64,000 bases of DNA from the NCBI GenBank assembly GCA_964023275.1, contig OZ029918.1, positions 33,811,971 to 33,875,970 on the forward strand, in the 5' to 3' direction. Shown here one piece after another: positions 11,140 to 33,504 of the stretch; position 1 is the stretch's first letter, and every line of letters starts with the position of its first letter. A program made the position numbers and the translations under genes. This DNA is from Norana najaformis. Lineage: Eukaryota > Annelida > Clitellata > Crassiclitellata > Hormogastridae. Under the pieces are notes generated by a model. That model did not search any database and was not told where the DNA came from. It was given only the letters and a program-made list of their open reading frames with translations.

Positions 11140-11400
11140 ATGTGGTCTATTGACAATTCTACTCTGTTCTACTTTACTATACTCTGATCTGATCTGTCTA
11201 ATCTAATCTATCTAGTGCAATCTAATATATCTAATCAAATCTAATCTATTTAATCTAATATAAACTATCTAATCTATATAATCTAATTAATCTAATCTAA
11301 TCAATATAATCTAATCTAACTAATCTAAGCTATCTAATCTTTCTAAGTTATCAATCTAATCTAATCTTTGTAATCTAATCTGTCTAATCCAATCAATTCT
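11140..11400. repeat. Degenerate TAATC/TCTAA pentanucleotide array
   Basis: About 260 bp of diverged 'taatctaatcta' units in the transporter 5' intron region. Confidence 0.85.
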
Positions 11401-11589
11401 ATCGGGTCCATCTTGACTTATATAGCGTCTGCCTAAGTTCATTTCAAACAGTTGAATTATTTACAACTTATCAGTTAGCCTCCACAGTCCATTTAATGTA
11501 CTGTATTGGAGTTCAGAGGTCACACATGTCGAAGACGACGGCTTCAGAGGCTGTATACAGTTCGACAATGTAATCTACGTTGATTTTGT

Positions 11590-11670
11590 ATGACGGGCCC
11601 GGGATTCGAACCCGTATCTCGCAGGTGAAGGGTTCTCAAGTTATTCGTTCGGCCATCGTGCCACATCGCT
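11590..11670 (-). mobile_element. tRNA-like SINE head
   Basis: The minus strand has a box A-like 'ATGGCCGAACGAAT' and a perfect box B GGTTCGAATCC. The ends do not pair as a tRNA acceptor stem, so it is a SINE head or tRNA pseudogene, not a working tRNA gene. Confidence 0.55.
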
Positions 11671-11974
11671 CACTTAAGGTGTGACCGGTCACTTACAGGC
11701 TACGCGTTGATTGTCTTGTAAAGAGGGTGCATTTTGTAGGAGGAAATTTCCCTCGGGGGATCAGTCTCCCTCTAGGATGCCATTCCCCATTCATTTCGCT
11801 CCGGCTAACAGCCTGCAATGTTCCCTCTAAACTGCGCGCGCACGACCTTTGAGGATAGCGCGCACGTTTCGTGAGCATTTATGTTATTTCAAGGTTAAAT
11901 GTTACAGCGTATTCAGGATACTCTGTTCAAAAGGTCGGGAAAACACCCAGGTTGCGAAACCATAATCATAGCAA

Positions 11975-12125
11975 GTCCTCCTAGTCTGGTTAGCTACAAA
12001 GCGCCTTTATGAGTGAAGATGCCGGCCCGCATACCGATTTTCGCTTAAGAGATTTAAATCTCGGGCTAGCAGAGTCCGTACATGGGGACCTTTAATAGTG
12101 TGACGCCCATTCAAACAGGCAGCGG
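11975..12125 (+). mobile_element. tRNA-derived SINE (family A), partial
   Basis: It contains 'gtctggttagctacaaagcg' (box A region), 'agatttaaatctcgggctagcaga' and 'gacgcccattcaaacaggcagc', matching 15054-15275. Confidence 0.7.
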
Positions 12126-12247
12126 CGACTTACGGACTCACTTACTGACTTACTGACTGATTGAACTAACTGACTGCTTACTGAAGTAACCGGTTTAACT
12201 GACAAATACTGACTGATTGCATTATCGACTGACAGTATTGAACTCAC

Positions 12248-12370
12248 CTGTTTAGGCTCGAGACGTTACCGCTGACACCGTGCAACCACAAGTGCCGAGA
12301 CTTTACATAATTCCCAGAGCTGTCAAGTCAAGATCTGCTCGGTATTTTCTGAATTTTACATGCGCTGAAC
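12248..12370 (-). promoter_or_regulatory. Probable 5' untranslated exon and promoter region of the transporter gene
   Basis: On the minus strand the segment ends in AAACAG|GTGAGT, a perfect donor, at 12248. The first coding exon begins after a good acceptor (TTGAATACAG) near 10213. This fits a noncoding first exon. Immediately upstream, at about 12430, lies a CACGTG E-box. No transcript evidence is available, so this is inference. Confidence 0.4.
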
Positions 12371-12573
12371 TTAATCTAACACTCGCGGCTTAGAGTCTCC
12401 TCCAGTCCAGTAACTTCTGTGTCGCCGTGGTCACGTGATTGAAGCTACAGACATGTGAATTGCGAGTCGTCGAAGTATCTTTTTACATCGTTCACAATGA
12501 ACCCACTGCGTCTAGTGCGGAAGAATAATTTTCATGCTAAAGACCCACGACAATCGCTTGACATTTATGTTTA

Positions 12574-12744
12574 TTCAAAGAGAGAGAGAGAGAGACAGAG
12601 AGACAGAGAGAGACAGAGAAAAAAGAGAAAGAGAAAGAGACAGACAGACAGGCAGAGACAGAGACAGACTGAGACAGACTGAGACAGACTGAGACATACA
12701 GAGAAAGAGAAAGAGAGAAAGAGTGTGTCATATATAGAGAAGAA

Positions 12745-12777
<33 letters not shown>
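12574..12777. repeat. GA/GACA-rich tract followed by (TA)n
   Basis: Purine-rich 'gagagacagagagacag' repeats to about 12725, then a pure TA run at about 12749-12777. Confidence 0.92.
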
Positions 12778-12779
<2 letters not shown>

Positions 12780-13104
12780 CAGAGAAACGGAGAGGCACAA
12801 GCAGAGATAGAGAGGGGATTAGAGGGAGGAGAGACACTACTTTAGAAAACGATGACACGAACATTTTACAGCCTATCCAGGTGTCAATTAGGCCAGCCGT
12901 TTTTTTATTGGAGGCCTTCCTTACAGAGGGCCAAGCACAATGATGCCTATTATCCTAGAGGCCTACCAGCAAAAGTCATGAGACTATGAATTATTTCAAA
13001 ATAACATCTCTACGACATCAGCCCTATTAGAGTAAATGCAAAGCGATTATCTACAGCACGAGCATTAAGTTGTTTTCATAGTAAATGTTAAACTGTGCAA
13101 TACT

Positions 13105-13255
13105 ATGGAGGTGGTTTTCTGTTGCCTTCCTCACAGACAATTGTGGGTGAGCAACTTGTCCAAGGTCGCTACACAGTGGCTTAAGACAGATTCGAACCCG
13201 CGACCCTCCGGTTACGACGCAACGACCATACCACCACACTACCGCGTCCCACTCA
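13105..13255 (-). mobile_element. tRNA-derived SINE with CORE-like body (family B)
   Basis: On the minus strand, tRNA-like head 'ggtatggtcgttgcgtcgta' with box B GGTTCGAATCT, then 'gcgaccttggacaagttgctcac' and 'tctgtgaggaaggcaac'. That body resembles the conserved core of CORE-SINEs (inference). Related copies are at 55665-55750 and 59405-59480. Confidence 0.75.
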
Positions 13256-13344
13256 GCGAAATAAAAAATTACGGAATCAAAGAGAAAGGGATTAGGACAC
13301 ACGAATGTCGATCTCAGATTCTAATGTATAGTGTTTTAGGACAA

Positions 13345-13625
13345 TGCAGTTAGCATTCGTAATCGCAATCTCGAGATTTCTATAGCGCCCGACGACAGCT
13401 GGAACCAGCTTATTCACTGGCGCTCGGTGAAAAAAATTTGATAGGCAAGAAGGGTTCGTTTCAAGGTCAAGATCCAAGAATCAGGCACAAGTCAGACGGC
13501 TACGGTGGGTGGTGTTTGGAACTGGTTCTGCATGATAGATAAGGGAAGAAGAGGAATCAGGTTAGGATCTGCGAAAGAGGAGTGTTTTCAGTTTTGAACA
13601 ACTCAGTATAGCGTATAGCGGCAGG
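13345..13625 (-). mobile_element. LINE tail family 1
   Basis: Antisense family-1 3' end: 'cgtaatcgcaatctcgag', 'cagcgcccgac', 'accagcttattcac', then the 'ggctacggtggg' region. Confidence 0.7.
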
Positions 13626-13711
13626 ATTCTACTCTGTCAAAATCAATCATTACTTTTGTATTCATGAAATGGTTGCTCACAAGTTCCACATACAAAGTAT
13701 ACAGAAGATAG

Positions 13712-13713
13712 GC

Positions 13714-13762
<49 letters not shown>

Positions 13763-13905
13763 GCTGGCGCAGTAGCTAGCAATGGTTTACTAATACTCAT
13801 TGTTTACAATTAGGAATGATTGTGCTGCTACTCATTGAGAAATTAGCAGTGTCGAGGCCATACGGTCGCTATATAAAACCGTATTAGGCAATGCATCTAT
13901 CTGTC

Positions 13906-13939
<34 letters not shown>

Positions 13940-13985
13940 GTATATATAAAATACATATATACATATATTCTATATTATTATGCAG
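13712..13985. repeat. (TAT)n and (TA)n microsatellites with a SINE-A tail between
   Basis: (TAT)n at 13712-13762 and a TA/CA tract at 13907-13965. Between them, at 13845-13890, is the family-A SINE end 'gtcgaggccatacggtcgctat'. Confidence 0.85.
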
Positions 13986-14271
13986 TGCGTCTATCTATAT
14001 GAATACAAATGATGCAGAAGTATATACAAGGAATATATGTCAGCATCTTATGTATAATATTTTGCCATAGATATTCTTAAATCAAGCCTCTCTTCAAACG
14101 AAGTCGTGTCGGCCTAGATTAGCACAAGATATATTTAGTTGCCTTCATTCTGACATCCATCTATTCACTCAGTTGGCTGCCCCACATGACCGCGGTGCAA
14201 CCAACGTTGTCTACCCACACGCCTCTGACTCGACCTGCCCCAAAGCTCAAACGCCAAGGCCCACAAAACCC

Positions 14272-14274
14272 ACA

Positions 14275-14307
<33 letters not shown>

Positions 14308-14333
14308 ACACACACACACGCACACACACACAC
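14272..14333. repeat. CA/CG alternating dinucleotide tract
   Basis: (CA)n, then a short (CG)n, then (CA)n. Alternating purine-pyrimidine with a CG core is a sequence type prone to Z-DNA. Confidence 0.95.
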
Positions 14334-14754
14334 GTCAGTAACAAACCTCTTTGCAGCGGAAGTTCGAGCTTGTTTTGTAAAACAGCCAAGTCCCTCCCCC
14401 CCATTATCCGGCCAAAATGTTTGATCACTGTGTAGATTTTGTACATACAAAGAGGGGCTTTGCTTCGTGATTGACCTGCGTAAGACTATCGCAAATAAAC
14501 GAGCAGGCAACGTCCTTTGTGAAATGCGGTTACCGCTGGTCACTTCAGGTGCATGAAACGACCTTTTGTCATCTATTGCATCTCCCAAGATTATAGATGC
14601 GTGCATGAACAAACAGACAAAGTCATAGATATAACAATATGTTAATGAAGAGGATTAGGTCACCTTCTGAATAATTTATTAGGTTTAGATTACGTCGTTC
14701 GGTCTACATTTATGCTGTAATAGACAGGACTGTTATTATTCGCCACAATGTTCT

Positions 14755-14935
14755 TCGAATCGTAAATCATAAACTCGAGAATTCTAAAGCGCTATTCAAA
14801 CGCTAAGCTCAGAGGAACCAGCTTATACAAGATCGCTGCGTCAAGTCAGGGGGGTTGGCTACAGATGCCGTTTGAGGAATAAGATCCGATTGCCAGGATA
14901 ACACCAGAGAGGGAAAGAGACAGAGCTGTTACCAC
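14755..14935 (-). repeat. Degenerate LINE tail family 1
   Basis: The words 'aaactcgagaattctaaagcgct' and 'aaccagcttatacaagatcgctgcgtcaagtcagg' match the antisense family-1 3' end with many changes. Confidence 0.5.
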
Positions 14936-14969
14936 GGGTTGAAAATGTAAAAGTACATGTTTTTCTACA

Positions 14970-15275
14970 GCGACCGTATGGTCTTGACCCACTTCATTTT
15001 TCAACGAATTGATCGGGTGAGATCTTTCACCATCGCTGTCCTTTTTGATGGCGCCACTGGCCTAGTTAACTACATCGGTAAGCGCGTACGCCAAGGAAGC
15101 CTCTGTGCGTGAGGTGAGGATCCTCGGTTCGCGTCCCGGTCGTGGCTTATTTCAGAGATTTGAATCTCGGGCTAGCACGGTGCACGGGGACCTTAAATGG
15201 CGTGTAGCGGTGGTGAAGGATCTCACCCGATACGGTCGAGGCCATACAGTCGCTATAGAAAAACGTATACAATTT
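14970..15275 (+). mobile_element. Two SINE-A copies, opposed
   Basis: 15054-15275 is the best plus-strand SINE-A copy: box A 'tggcctagttaactacatcgg', box B 'cggttcgcgtccc', then 'gaatctcgggctagcacgg' and the end 'gtcgaggccatacagtcgctat'. 14970-15053 is the antisense 3' part of a second copy. Confidence 0.75.
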
Positions 15276-15569
15276 ACAATTTAAGTGCGGAATGTTGTAT
15301 TTAGGTTGACAGGATGTACGGACCAGGTCGGATTTTAAAAGAGGTGTGACTAGATTTTCGCCATGCATTTCGCTCCAGCCCATGGGGGTTTCCTCTCACA
15401 TCGGTATCTCCTATTGAAGATAGACCTACGTGTTCCCACACATCTCGTTTGTGTCAACAGGTCTTCCCCACCTACTACTATCAACCACAAATCACTCCTT
15501 AGTCCTACTACTTACTCACTTGACTTTTTCGACGGACAAACACAGTCGAGGTTTTGTCTACAAGCGAAG

Positions 15570-26593
<11,024 letters not shown>

Positions 26594-26900
26594 ATTGCGC
26601 CAACATCACAGTATAGCCTACAAACTCCAGTATGCCTCCACTCTTCGCCACGCGTAAAGTAACAGCCGCAGCTGGTCAGCTACCTGTAATGTAACGTTTG
26701 CTATGGTTCCATGCCAATATACACCGGTCGAAACGTGCCACGGCACGCACGTTTGTTGTCGGCCCATATGCTTCACGTGGGTCCTGGGAGGAGTGGAGGA
26801 TGGATTTCGAGGAGCCAGAGAGCCATTCCCCACGCAGCGGCCTCTCCAGGCATTCGCGGCTCGATGCAACCTCTGTGCAGATGCCCATCCAATATCCATT
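26594..26900 (-). other. Upstream region of the P450 gene
   Basis: Likely 5' UTR and promoter by position. No TATA box could be identified. A possible acceptor (ATTACAG) near 26688 would allow an upstream noncoding exon. Open frames on both strands at 26618-26924 match nothing I recognise. Confidence 0.3.
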
Positions 26901-26904
26901 CCAA

Positions 26905-27735
26905 CTTCTCCCCTCCTCTTTCACATTCTTCTCCTCTTATTCCCTGCTCATAATGCTTCTTGTAATCATCTTCCTTCTCAGACTTCTTCTCCTACTTCAT
27001 CTTCTTTCCGTCCTCTCCTCCTCCTTGTTCTCCTCTTTCTAACTTTTCTCCTCCTCCTCTTCCTACTCTGTATATTCCTGTTTTCCTTCCACCTTCTCTT
27101 TCTGCTCCTCTTCCTTTTCAGACTTGTCTTATACTTCTTCATTCCCTCCTCTTTCTCCTTTACACCTCCTCCTTTTTCTCCTCCTCCTCCTCTTCCGTCC
27201 CCTCTTCCTCCTCCTCTTTCTCCTTCTCCTTCTTCTCATACTTCTTCATTCCCTCCTCTTTCTCCTTTACACCTCCTCCTTTTTCTCCTCTTCTTCTTCC
27301 GTCTCCTCTTCCTCCTCCTCTTTCTCCTTCTCCTTCTTCTCATACTTCTTCATTCCCTCCTCTTTCTCCTTTACACCTCCTCCTTTTTCTCCTCTTCTTC
27401 TTCCGTCTCCTCTTCCTCCTCCTCTTTCTCCTTCTTCTTCTTCTCATACTTCTTCATTCCCTCCTCTTTCTCCTTTACACCTCCTCCTTTTTCTCCTCCT
27501 CCTCCTCCTCCTCCTTCTCCTCCTCTTCCTTCTCCTTCTCCTCTTTCTCCTTCTCCTTCTCCTTCTCCTTCTTCTTCTCATACTTCTTCAATGCCTCCTC
27601 TTTTTTCTCCTTTTATACACCCATCTCCTTTTTCTCCTCTTCCTCCTCCTCCTTCAACTAATCCTCCTTCTCCTCTCCTCTCCTCTTCCGCTTCCTCCTC
27701 CTCACTCTCTGTACATCCACCTTATCATCTGCTAA
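26905..27735. repeat. Polypyrimidine tract with ~104-bp repeat units
   Basis: About 800 bp of almost pure C/T on the plus strand (CTCCTC, TTCTCC). A unit beginning 'catacttcttcattccctc' recurs at about 27131, 27237, 27340, 27444 and 27579. Long Leu/Ser/Pro-rich frames (for example 26703-27752) are by-products of composition. Confidence 0.95.
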
Positions 27736-27859
27736 TTCTTCTTTCTTCGTAGCCGCAGAAGCAGCCGACCAATCAACTGCGACTGCTATTTTTAGCTCTA
27801 AACAACGGCAATTGGTCTCACATATATACACATATATAGTGTTGACGATAATTGCTACA

Positions 27860-29008
27860 TACATGTGTGTGTACGTGCGTGCGTGTGTGAACGTGTGAGT
27901 AGGTGTGTGTGTGTGTGTTTGTGCGTGTGTGTGCGTGTGTGTGGGCGTGTCTGTGTAAGTGCTCAATAATATTGGAATAAAATTGTCCGAAGTGCACCAA
28001 TCCTTGCCTCCAGGACGGCTGCACACATACAAGGTGCAATATATTTACATGGAATACAATATAAATGTAAATGTAGCCTATACATGGTGTCAGTTGTTGT
28101 GTACATATAATATTTATAATATGACATGTATGTAGTAACATATCTAATACTACATGATATGTAATATGTAACAATATATGTATAAAGACATAAACTAAAA
28201 CAATATATGTACGTAAAAAAACAGCAGAACAAAGTAGGACAGAACGAATCAGAAGCGGTGAAGTGTTTTCCTTCTGTTTGGGAAAAACAGGCAATGACAG
28301 ACAGACAGACACACAGACAGACACACAGACAGACACACAGACAGACACACAGACAGACACACACAGAGTGGCATGGAGATAAGCAGACAATGAGGCAGGC
28401 AGACAGAAGAGGTGCATGTCCATTGGACACGGGGTTCGTCTGCATATCCACAGAATGGAGGAAATAGAACGGTGATGGCGACAGTTCTACGTAAACATAC
28501 TTCATACTGGGACCGAATAGCTCGGCTTTCGTCAAATCTGTCTGTCTGTCAGAGGCGTCGATTGCATGTGCTACACCTGGATGGTGATCGAGTACACCTG
28601 GCAGCAGCCAAAATTAATACCTGCCACCTGTCTGAGTTGTATCAAAGGCCCATATGACGTGTATTAATCCTACACAGCATCAGCGTAACATGTGGTGGCC
28701 ATCTTCTTCGATATGAAGAGAAAGACGAACAATAAGAGTGGGTGGGGGATGCATATGAGGAAGGGAAGTTTTGTCCTCTCCCATACTTACTTGCTTACGT
28801 ACGTACTTACTTAGTTACCTACCTACCTACCTACCTACCTACCTACCTACCTACCTACCTACCTACCTACCTACCTACCTACCTACCTACCTACCTACCT
28901 ACCTGCCTACCTACCTACCTGCCTACCTACATACCTACCTACTTACTTACTTACTTGCAAACTATCTGAAGAGAGACAGAAAAGATACAGAAAGAAAGAA
29001 AGACAGTC

Positions 29009-29041
<33 letters not shown>
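27860..29041. repeat. GT, CAGACACA, CCTA and CAGA microsatellites
   Basis: GT-rich at 27860-27960, (CAGACACA)n at 28300-28360, (CCTA)n at 28812-28958 and (CAGA)n at 29003-29041. The stretch 27960-28300 and 28370-28810 between them shows no supported gene. Confidence 0.9.
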
Positions 29042-29042
<1 letters not shown>

Positions 29043-29149
29043 CCGGTGAGATGCATGCTGCGGTTGATCGCTGTATAATATAATGAATACTGAACGTCGA
29101 TTCTTGTGACACTTCTTGGAATTTGTTTGTAAATGCATTGTAAAGTAAA

Positions 29150-29225
29150 TGTAAATCTCCAAAATTCTCAGCGCTAAACAAAGCCGCGTCAGGGAGACCA
29201 GCTTATTCAACGGCGCGTGATTGTC
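29150..29225 (-). repeat. Degenerate LINE tail family 1
   Basis: 'aaattctcagcgctaaacaaagccgcgtc' and 'gaccagcttattcaacggcgc' match the antisense family-1 end. Confidence 0.5.
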
Positions 29226-29453
29226 AGTGCAATTGACATTAATGTCAGTCGAGTTGGCGTGATTGTCAGTTCAGATGAAAGAAATCACTTCGCCGGGATA
29301 GGATGTTTGATTTCAATAGTCTTTTCACTACGAAATTTATAGGTGTACAAGCTTCTCCCTTCTCTTTGGCGTCTTTTTCATTTAATCCCATTCTCATCGA
29401 AAACTAAGCAACTTCTTTGTGTTTATATTATGCGCCAGTCTGCGCCAGCGTTG

Positions 29454-29455
<2 letters not shown>

Positions 29456-29490
<35 letters not shown>
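29456..29490. repeat. (TA)n microsatellite
   Basis: About 16 TA units. Confidence 0.95.
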
Positions 29491-29494
<4 letters not shown>

Positions 29495-29773
29495 AATAAC
29501 TTAGGCCCATTTACAACGATGCATGCCAGAGGGGAAGGGCAGATCTTACCCCTAACAGACTCAGGTCATTCCCCATTGAGACCTATTATCCCCAGGCTTC
29601 TGTGCAAACTATGGCGGTCTATTCTACATGTACACTGCTTCCAACTACAAAGCGCACTTTGATGGAGACAGTCGTTTCTGTTGAATTGTCAACTGTGGAT
29701 TTATCGGTAATTGTTCAAGTAACGACACTAAGAGATTTCTTCCGGTCTTGTCTGTAAACAGATGTGAACTGTA

Positions 29774-30319
29774 TCATATTTTTCGTTTTCCCAAGAACTG
29801 GCTCTTAAGTTTATCCAGGAATGGATGACGCTGTCGCCAAATTGATTGGCCCTTCCTGCGGGTATCCCGGCTTTCAAAAGTCTCGACCGTTGTTCCGGGC
29901 AGTGAATTCCAGTTCTGAGACTTCAGTTTCTGTGTCGGCGTGCCTCCTTCCTGCGTCTGATTCTCAGCCAAGTCCTGTCCATATGGCTTACCGAAGAGAC
30001 TCCAGACAGCTACGTCGCTACACAGGGCATAGGTGGCGCCACTGTAGCAGCAGTCTCTTGCCGTGATCGTATCTCTGCGGCGAACCTCGCAGACAAGACA
30101 CAAAGCGGGCGATCGACCTTCTTTTTCGCATTCTTCACGAGCGATGTCGGTGTGTTTCCCAAGTGACCCCTGTTCGTATATTTCCGGCTCACGACCACGA
30201 CAAATTCCGGCGGAAGTTGCCACGGATTCTGGACTCGCTGAATTGACGCCTCCAAGCGACAGAAGAACGAAACTTAAAACTTTCATGAAGCAGACGGCGG
30301 CCATCCCAACTGTAAACAT
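29774..30319 (-). CDS. Putative secreted cysteine-rich prohormone-like protein (181 aa)
   Basis: I do not recognise the family. The single open exon begins at the first ATG after a likely acceptor (AAGATTTTACAG). It encodes a clear signal peptide (hydrophobic core about residues 6-25, cleavage likely near A28). A cysteine-rich part follows, with Cys 40, 64, 74, 77, 90, 91 and 100 (spacing CxxC-x12-CC-x8-C). A tail rich in basic cleavage sites follows: RRR at 80-82, RRK at 154-156 and, at the very end, GKR (177-179). A processed peptide GQSIWRQRHPFLDKLKSQFL with an amidated C-terminus would result (residues 157-176). This layout is that of neuropeptide or hormone precursors, but no named family is claimed. 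It could be one exon of a longer gene, though the signal peptide and stop both lie in it. Nearby plus-strand frames are much shorter. Confidence 0.65.
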   Translation of the reverse strand: MFTVGMAAVCFMKVLSFVLLSLGGVNSASPESVATSAGICRGREPEIYEQGSLGKHTDIAREECEKEGRSPALCLVCEVRRRDTITARDCCYSGATYALCSDVAVWSLFGKPYGQDLAENQTQEGGTPTQKLKSQNWNSLPGTTVETFESRDTRRKGQSIWRQRHPFLDKLKSQFLGKRKI

Positions 30320-30384
30320 CAAAAAGCTGTAAAATCTTAAACGTAGGCCTAAAAAATTTAGGCCTACATGTTTTTCGCAATTGC

Positions 30385-30480
30385 CTCGACCCTGGTATTT
30401 TTCAATGAATTTATCGGGTGAGGCCCTTCATCACCGCTGCCCGTTTGAATGGGCGCCTCGCCATCTAAGGAACCCGTGTA
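30385..30480 (-). mobile_element. SINE-A fragment
   Basis: 'ctcgaccctggtatttttcaatgaatt', 'atcgggtgaggcccttca' and 'cgcctcgccatctaag' match the antisense 3' half of family A. It lies just upstream of the peptide gene. Confidence 0.7.
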
Positions 30481-30499
30481 TCGTACAAATTTCTGGCAT

Positions 30500-31560
30500 G
30501 TGTAGGCCTATCACGAGCAACGGCATATTTGTCAATAGATTAATTTTCTGACAATACTAGAGAGATCAATTATTGCGCTTAAAGTTTAAAAGAAACTAAT
30601 GTAGATCCATAGTAACGTTTCAGACACTTGTTTAACTTGTTTGAGTGTGCAATGTGTATACTGTGAACTTGGCTTGAATTTGTGGATCTGAATAGGTTAA
30701 CTGTCAAAATGATGACTGCAATCACCACTTTGCTTTACAGTAGGCCCTAATGTTAAAGCTATGCCATTAAAGTATTGTTAATGCTAAAGCAGGTCGATTT
30801 TAAATATATTAGCCTAGTTGAAGCAATACTAATGTTACAGTTATGTTAATGTTAAAGTTATGTGTAGGCCATATTAATTAGCGCATTTAATAGTTTATTA
30901 TAGAAATTGGATGAAAGACAAAAGCTGTCAGGACCCCGTTTTGCATTTACGGATGGCAGTTCCTGTAAGAACAAATAAAACTTTAAGGAAATAAATGAAT
31001 AAAATATATGAATAAATAATACTACAAATAAGCGATCAAATACTGTCCAAAAACGCACAAAATCCTAAGAAAATCCTAGAAATAACTCCGAAAAGCAGAT
31101 TCGGATATATTAGAAGTACGAACAGACGATATTTATCGAGCAAAATTCGCATATGACGGATTGATCTATGAAAACGAAAAGAGAAGCAAAAGCAGCGGCC
31201 ATCTTGGCCGCAGACATGCGCAGAACTCATATAAGAAATTAAAAGACGTTGAAAAACCAAACGTTTCATCCGTGACGTAACTTTGACGAAAGTTGACACA
31301 AATCGAAGAACGTTCACAATTTCGATCACTCTACTCGCTTAGGCCTATATTACCGCACTTGCGTAGGCTTGTAGGCATACAGTTAGGCCTCTGAGTCTAT
31401 ACGCATAGGCCTATATACGCATAGGCTTAAACTCGTTGTTTGGATCTTCGAAGAAGAACTGATTTCTGGATCAGTTCTGCCAGTCGCGTCGAAAGATTCT
31501 CGCTTTATATCTTGCAACCAATTCCATGTCATATGTACATGGAATCAATGTCTATGTGTT
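30500..31560. other. No gene seen; possible promoter-like patch
   Basis: AT-rich, with frequent TAGGCCTA words at 31340-31430. At 31190-31220 'GCGGCCATCTTGGCCGC' contains a YY1-like CCATCTTGG core in a palindromic setting, followed by TGCGCA. Whether this belongs to the peptide gene is unknown. Confidence 0.3.
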
Positions 31561-31684
31561 GATCAGTCTAATGATCTGTCTGCATGTATGTGTCTCTGTG
31601 TCTCCATTTCTCGAAGAAACCTTCGCTGCTGAATGCCGCTCTGGTTGTATTTCTTAGCATCGGTGCACAGGTCTGCCTCAGTAT

Positions 31685-31879
31685 CTTTATCTCTCTCCCT
31701 CTGTCCCTGTCTGTCTTTATGTCTGTCTTTCTGTCTGTTTGTCTGTCTCTCTCTCTCTCTAAATCTACCTATCTGTCTATCTATCTTGCTTTCTATCTAT
31801 CTCACTCACTCTCCCTTCGTCCATCCTTTCCTCTCCGTCTGTCTGTCTGTCGCTCACTCTGCCTGTCTGTCTGTCGCTT

Positions 31880-31942
<63 letters not shown>

Positions 31943-31975
31943 CTCCTCCTCGCTCCTCCTCCTCCTCCTCGCCCG
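31685..31975. repeat. CTGT/CT/CTC-rich microsatellite tract
   Basis: Tetranucleotide CTGT and CTAT repeats pass into pure (CT)n at about 31875-31938, then CTC repeats. Confidence 0.95.
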
Positions 31976-32439
31976 AAGATGCAATCCTTGCGTTAATGCC
32001 GCTCTCATTTTATTTTTTTTAGGAATGAATAAGAATTTCATAAGCAAGTAATGAATTTATTGGCTGACAAATAAAAAGTAGACTTCATTAAGAATCCAAT
32101 TTGCTGCTTATGCTCGAATACACAGAATAGTTTCTGAAATAAATGAAAAACGTATAAACTTACGCGATAACAAATGCGAGATCGATGTTGTATAGATATA
32201 TATAGCCTATGTCACGAGACTATATAGTTATAACTACTTGCATATATATACATATATATCATATATATTATATATATAGATGGAAATTATATACTATGCC
32301 ATGTAGGCCTGCCTATGTATACTTGCATAGCGTGATTTAAAAAAGGGAATGAGATTGAGAGTGATGTGTTGGTATTTTCAATGCATAGTCAAGCAGTCTT
32401 TGATGAGACATTCACGAATCTGAATGTTTGCGTGAATAA

Positions 32440-32800
32440 GGGTTGTACTATGAAGATCAGCGCCGTTGAGAGGTTGGAAAAGGCGCTACATAAATGCTCA
32501 TATACACACGTTCAGACATCTGTATACTTACATATATACATACATACATACAAACATACACACGTACATACATACATACAAACATACACACGTACATACA
32601 TACATACATGCATGCATACATACATACATACATGCAAACATACATGCATGTACACATACATATATACATACATACAAACATACACACGTACATACATACA
32701 TGCATGCATGCATACACATACTCATACATAATACATACATATGTATAGGGGCCCTACATACTTGCACATATACATATATACATAAATTTATGCGTAAACA
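32440..32800. repeat. Retroposon tail running into (CATA)n
   Basis: 'gagaggttggaaaaggcgctacataaatgctca' (LINE/SINE 3' end) is followed directly by CATA-type repeats to about 32760, with CACG and TGCA interruptions and duplicated blocks. Confidence 0.9.
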
Positions 32801-33504
32801 CGAATACATACGAGTGTAAAGTTTCCTGTGGAGTGATGTCATTAACCTTATAATGTTGCTATATTCAGTGCGAACAGCTTTTATTAATTACACCGATTAA
32901 TTAACGGCTAACGAAGTGGATACTTTATTCCTGATTTATAAGCTTGCACTGTGATGATTAGCTTTTCATATCTGTAGTCGATGTATTCAGGTGGAACGCA
33001 CAGAGACAAGCAGAGCTACAGAGACAGACATAAGAAGACATAGATACCAAGAAAGACAAGCAGGGACCAAGAGACAGATACAGAAAGACAGACTGGCAGA
33101 CGGGCAGGCGGCACATAGGAAATGCAAAGGATATAGATACACACAGACTGACGTGTCCGATTTACACAGACGACAGACAGACTGGCAGGCAGACGTACAT
33201 GAGAGATACTTACAGACATCTATACACAAATGTCTAGTAATTAGGTGCAACACCTGCATTTCATTATACTTTGTTTTGTGTTGCCGAATATAAGCGCTGG
33301 CAAAATATTTATCATTTGAGTTTCTCGTGCGGTCCAGCCAAGAAACAAACGGCGCTGTTGACTGAAGTTTCAAGAACCAAAGATCGTAGCAGACGACTTG
33401 ATTTTGAGGAGAACTTACAGTTTTTATGTTTTACCCGATCAAAAGTAACATCTTCCTGAGATCATAGTGTGGCTAAGTATGTTGTTTCTATTGTATTGTA
33501 TTTG

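Noticed and set aside
11590-11670. Genuine tRNA gene
   Set aside because: Box A and box B words are present but the acceptor ends do not pair. The same holds for the other tRNA-like heads, so they are called SINE heads.
26703-27752. 349-codon Leu/Ser/Pro-rich frame
   Set aside because: Produced by the polypyrimidine tract.
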